In this document: piece after piece, positions 63,527 to 64,000 of the stretch
Numbering within the stretch: position 1 is the first letter of the stretch
Layout of the letters: each line of letters opens with the position of its first letter
Assembly: GCA_037975125.1 (NCBI GenBank)
Contig: CM075857.1
Span: forward strand, 22,174,822-22,238,821
Direction: 5' to 3'
DNA from: Latrodectus hesperus
Taxonomy: Eukaryota; Arthropoda; Arachnida; Araneae; Theridiidae
DNA length: 64,000 nucleotides
Notes under the pieces: model-generated
What the model was told of the DNA's origin: nothing
Databases searched by the model: none
Seen by the model: only the letters and a program-made list of their open reading frames with translations
Position numbers and translations under genes: made by a program

Positions 63527-63737
63527 ATTTGTTTTTGTTGTTGTTTGTGTTTTGTGTCTGCTTGGCTGGCATAATGTGGTGCACTGCTTCACTTTTTCAA
63601 CTAAACCACTGTTTGGTGTGGAGTCCGACTTCCTCAGTACACACATGCCGTAGGTATCCTATTTATTGGGTAGGCAACCATTCACAACCCATTCATACAA
63701 AGAAAGGGCAAAGATGGGATAGACAGAAAGAGAAAGT
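63527..63737 (-). mobile_element. SINE family F3, 3' two-thirds, cut by a DNA element
   Basis: Begins with GTTGTTG repeats (inverted CAA tail), then GGTGCACTGCTTCAC, TTTGGTGTGGAGTCCGACTT, GTACACACATGCC, GGTAGGCAACCATTC and GATAGACAGAAAGAGAAAGTA. It stops where the other copies continue into the B-box. Confidence 0.85.
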
Positions 63738-63738
63738 A

Positions 63739-64000
63739 CCGCATTTATACGAATCTAACGTGCCATCGAATCTAATGCGCATCCCCATTTTAAAACTTTA
63801 ATAAAAAAATTGTTTGTCGGCGAATGTAATGCCCATCAATGGTATGAGGAATTTATTGAATCTCATTTTATACAACAATGGATTTGTATATAAACTATCA
63901 ATCAATGCTCTAATAATTTTATTTAAATTTAGATACCATATTTTGGTACTTACGTATTAGCGTCACTGCATCGAATTTTGTTCCGAAACTTAAGTAGAAT
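63739..64000. mobile_element. Possible DNA transposon end, running off the window
   Basis: Starts abruptly inside the F3 SINE after a TA. It carries a repeated motif: CGAATCTAACGTGC (63750), CGAATCTAATGCGC (63767) and CGAATGTAATGCCC (63821). The other end lies outside the window, so class and length are unknown. Confidence 0.5.

Overview
The window is AT-rich eukaryotic DNA with no host protein-coding gene that I can recognise. It looks like an arthropod, most probably an arachnid such as a spider. The basis is the style of the retroelement proteins (RNase H followed by a C-x2-C...H...C tail), the mariner, Tc1, pogo and hAT relics, and about twenty tRNA-derived SINE copies in at least eight sequence families. 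The organism call is inference. The window reads as intergenic or long-intron DNA filled by successive waves of transposons.

Layout. 0-2.1 kb: a SINE (F4) split by a minus-strand LINE tail with a 14-bp target duplication. 3.9-4.7 kb: a 31-bp minisatellite of about 26 units. 5.1-6.1 kb: degenerate tandem copies and the first member of an unassigned dispersed repeat. 6.3 and 11.5 kb: a 216-bp inverted repeat pair. 8.4-8.7 kb: a long (TA)n tract. 10-13.3 kb: SINEs and a decayed LINE with RNase H. 16.0-17.5 kb: a SINE, then a TA microsatellite holding an internally deleted mariner. 19.2-20.6 kb: the first of three short LINE derivatives, then SINEs. 22-32.7 kb: SINEs (one nested in another), a second copy of the same deleted mariner, and the second LINE derivative. 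37-40.3 kb: a dispersed repeat and a LINE relic with a nearly whole RNase H domain. 43.2-45.1 kb: a SINE and a hAT element inside a LINE tail. 45.2-47.1 kb: a Tc1-like fossil running into a 4 x 213-bp tandem array. 48-55.8 kb: SINEs, a LINE 3' end, a pogo/Tigger-like relic and a decayed mariner-superfamily element. 56.8 kb: a (GT)n(GA)n microsatellite. 59.2 kb: the best palindrome copy of the dispersed repeat. 60.3-63.4 kb: a minus-strand reverse transcriptase LINE carrying a MITE and the third LINE derivative. 63.7 kb to the end: the start of a further DNA element.

No gene here appears able to work alone. The relics make sense as relationships. Both mariners lack the middle of the transposase and would need enzyme from elsewhere. 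The three 0.8-kb LINE derivatives keep only the two ends of a LINE and would need its machinery. The SINEs likewise need LINE enzymes. Target-site duplications and reading frames that rejoin when an insert is removed give a relative order of insertion at several loci.
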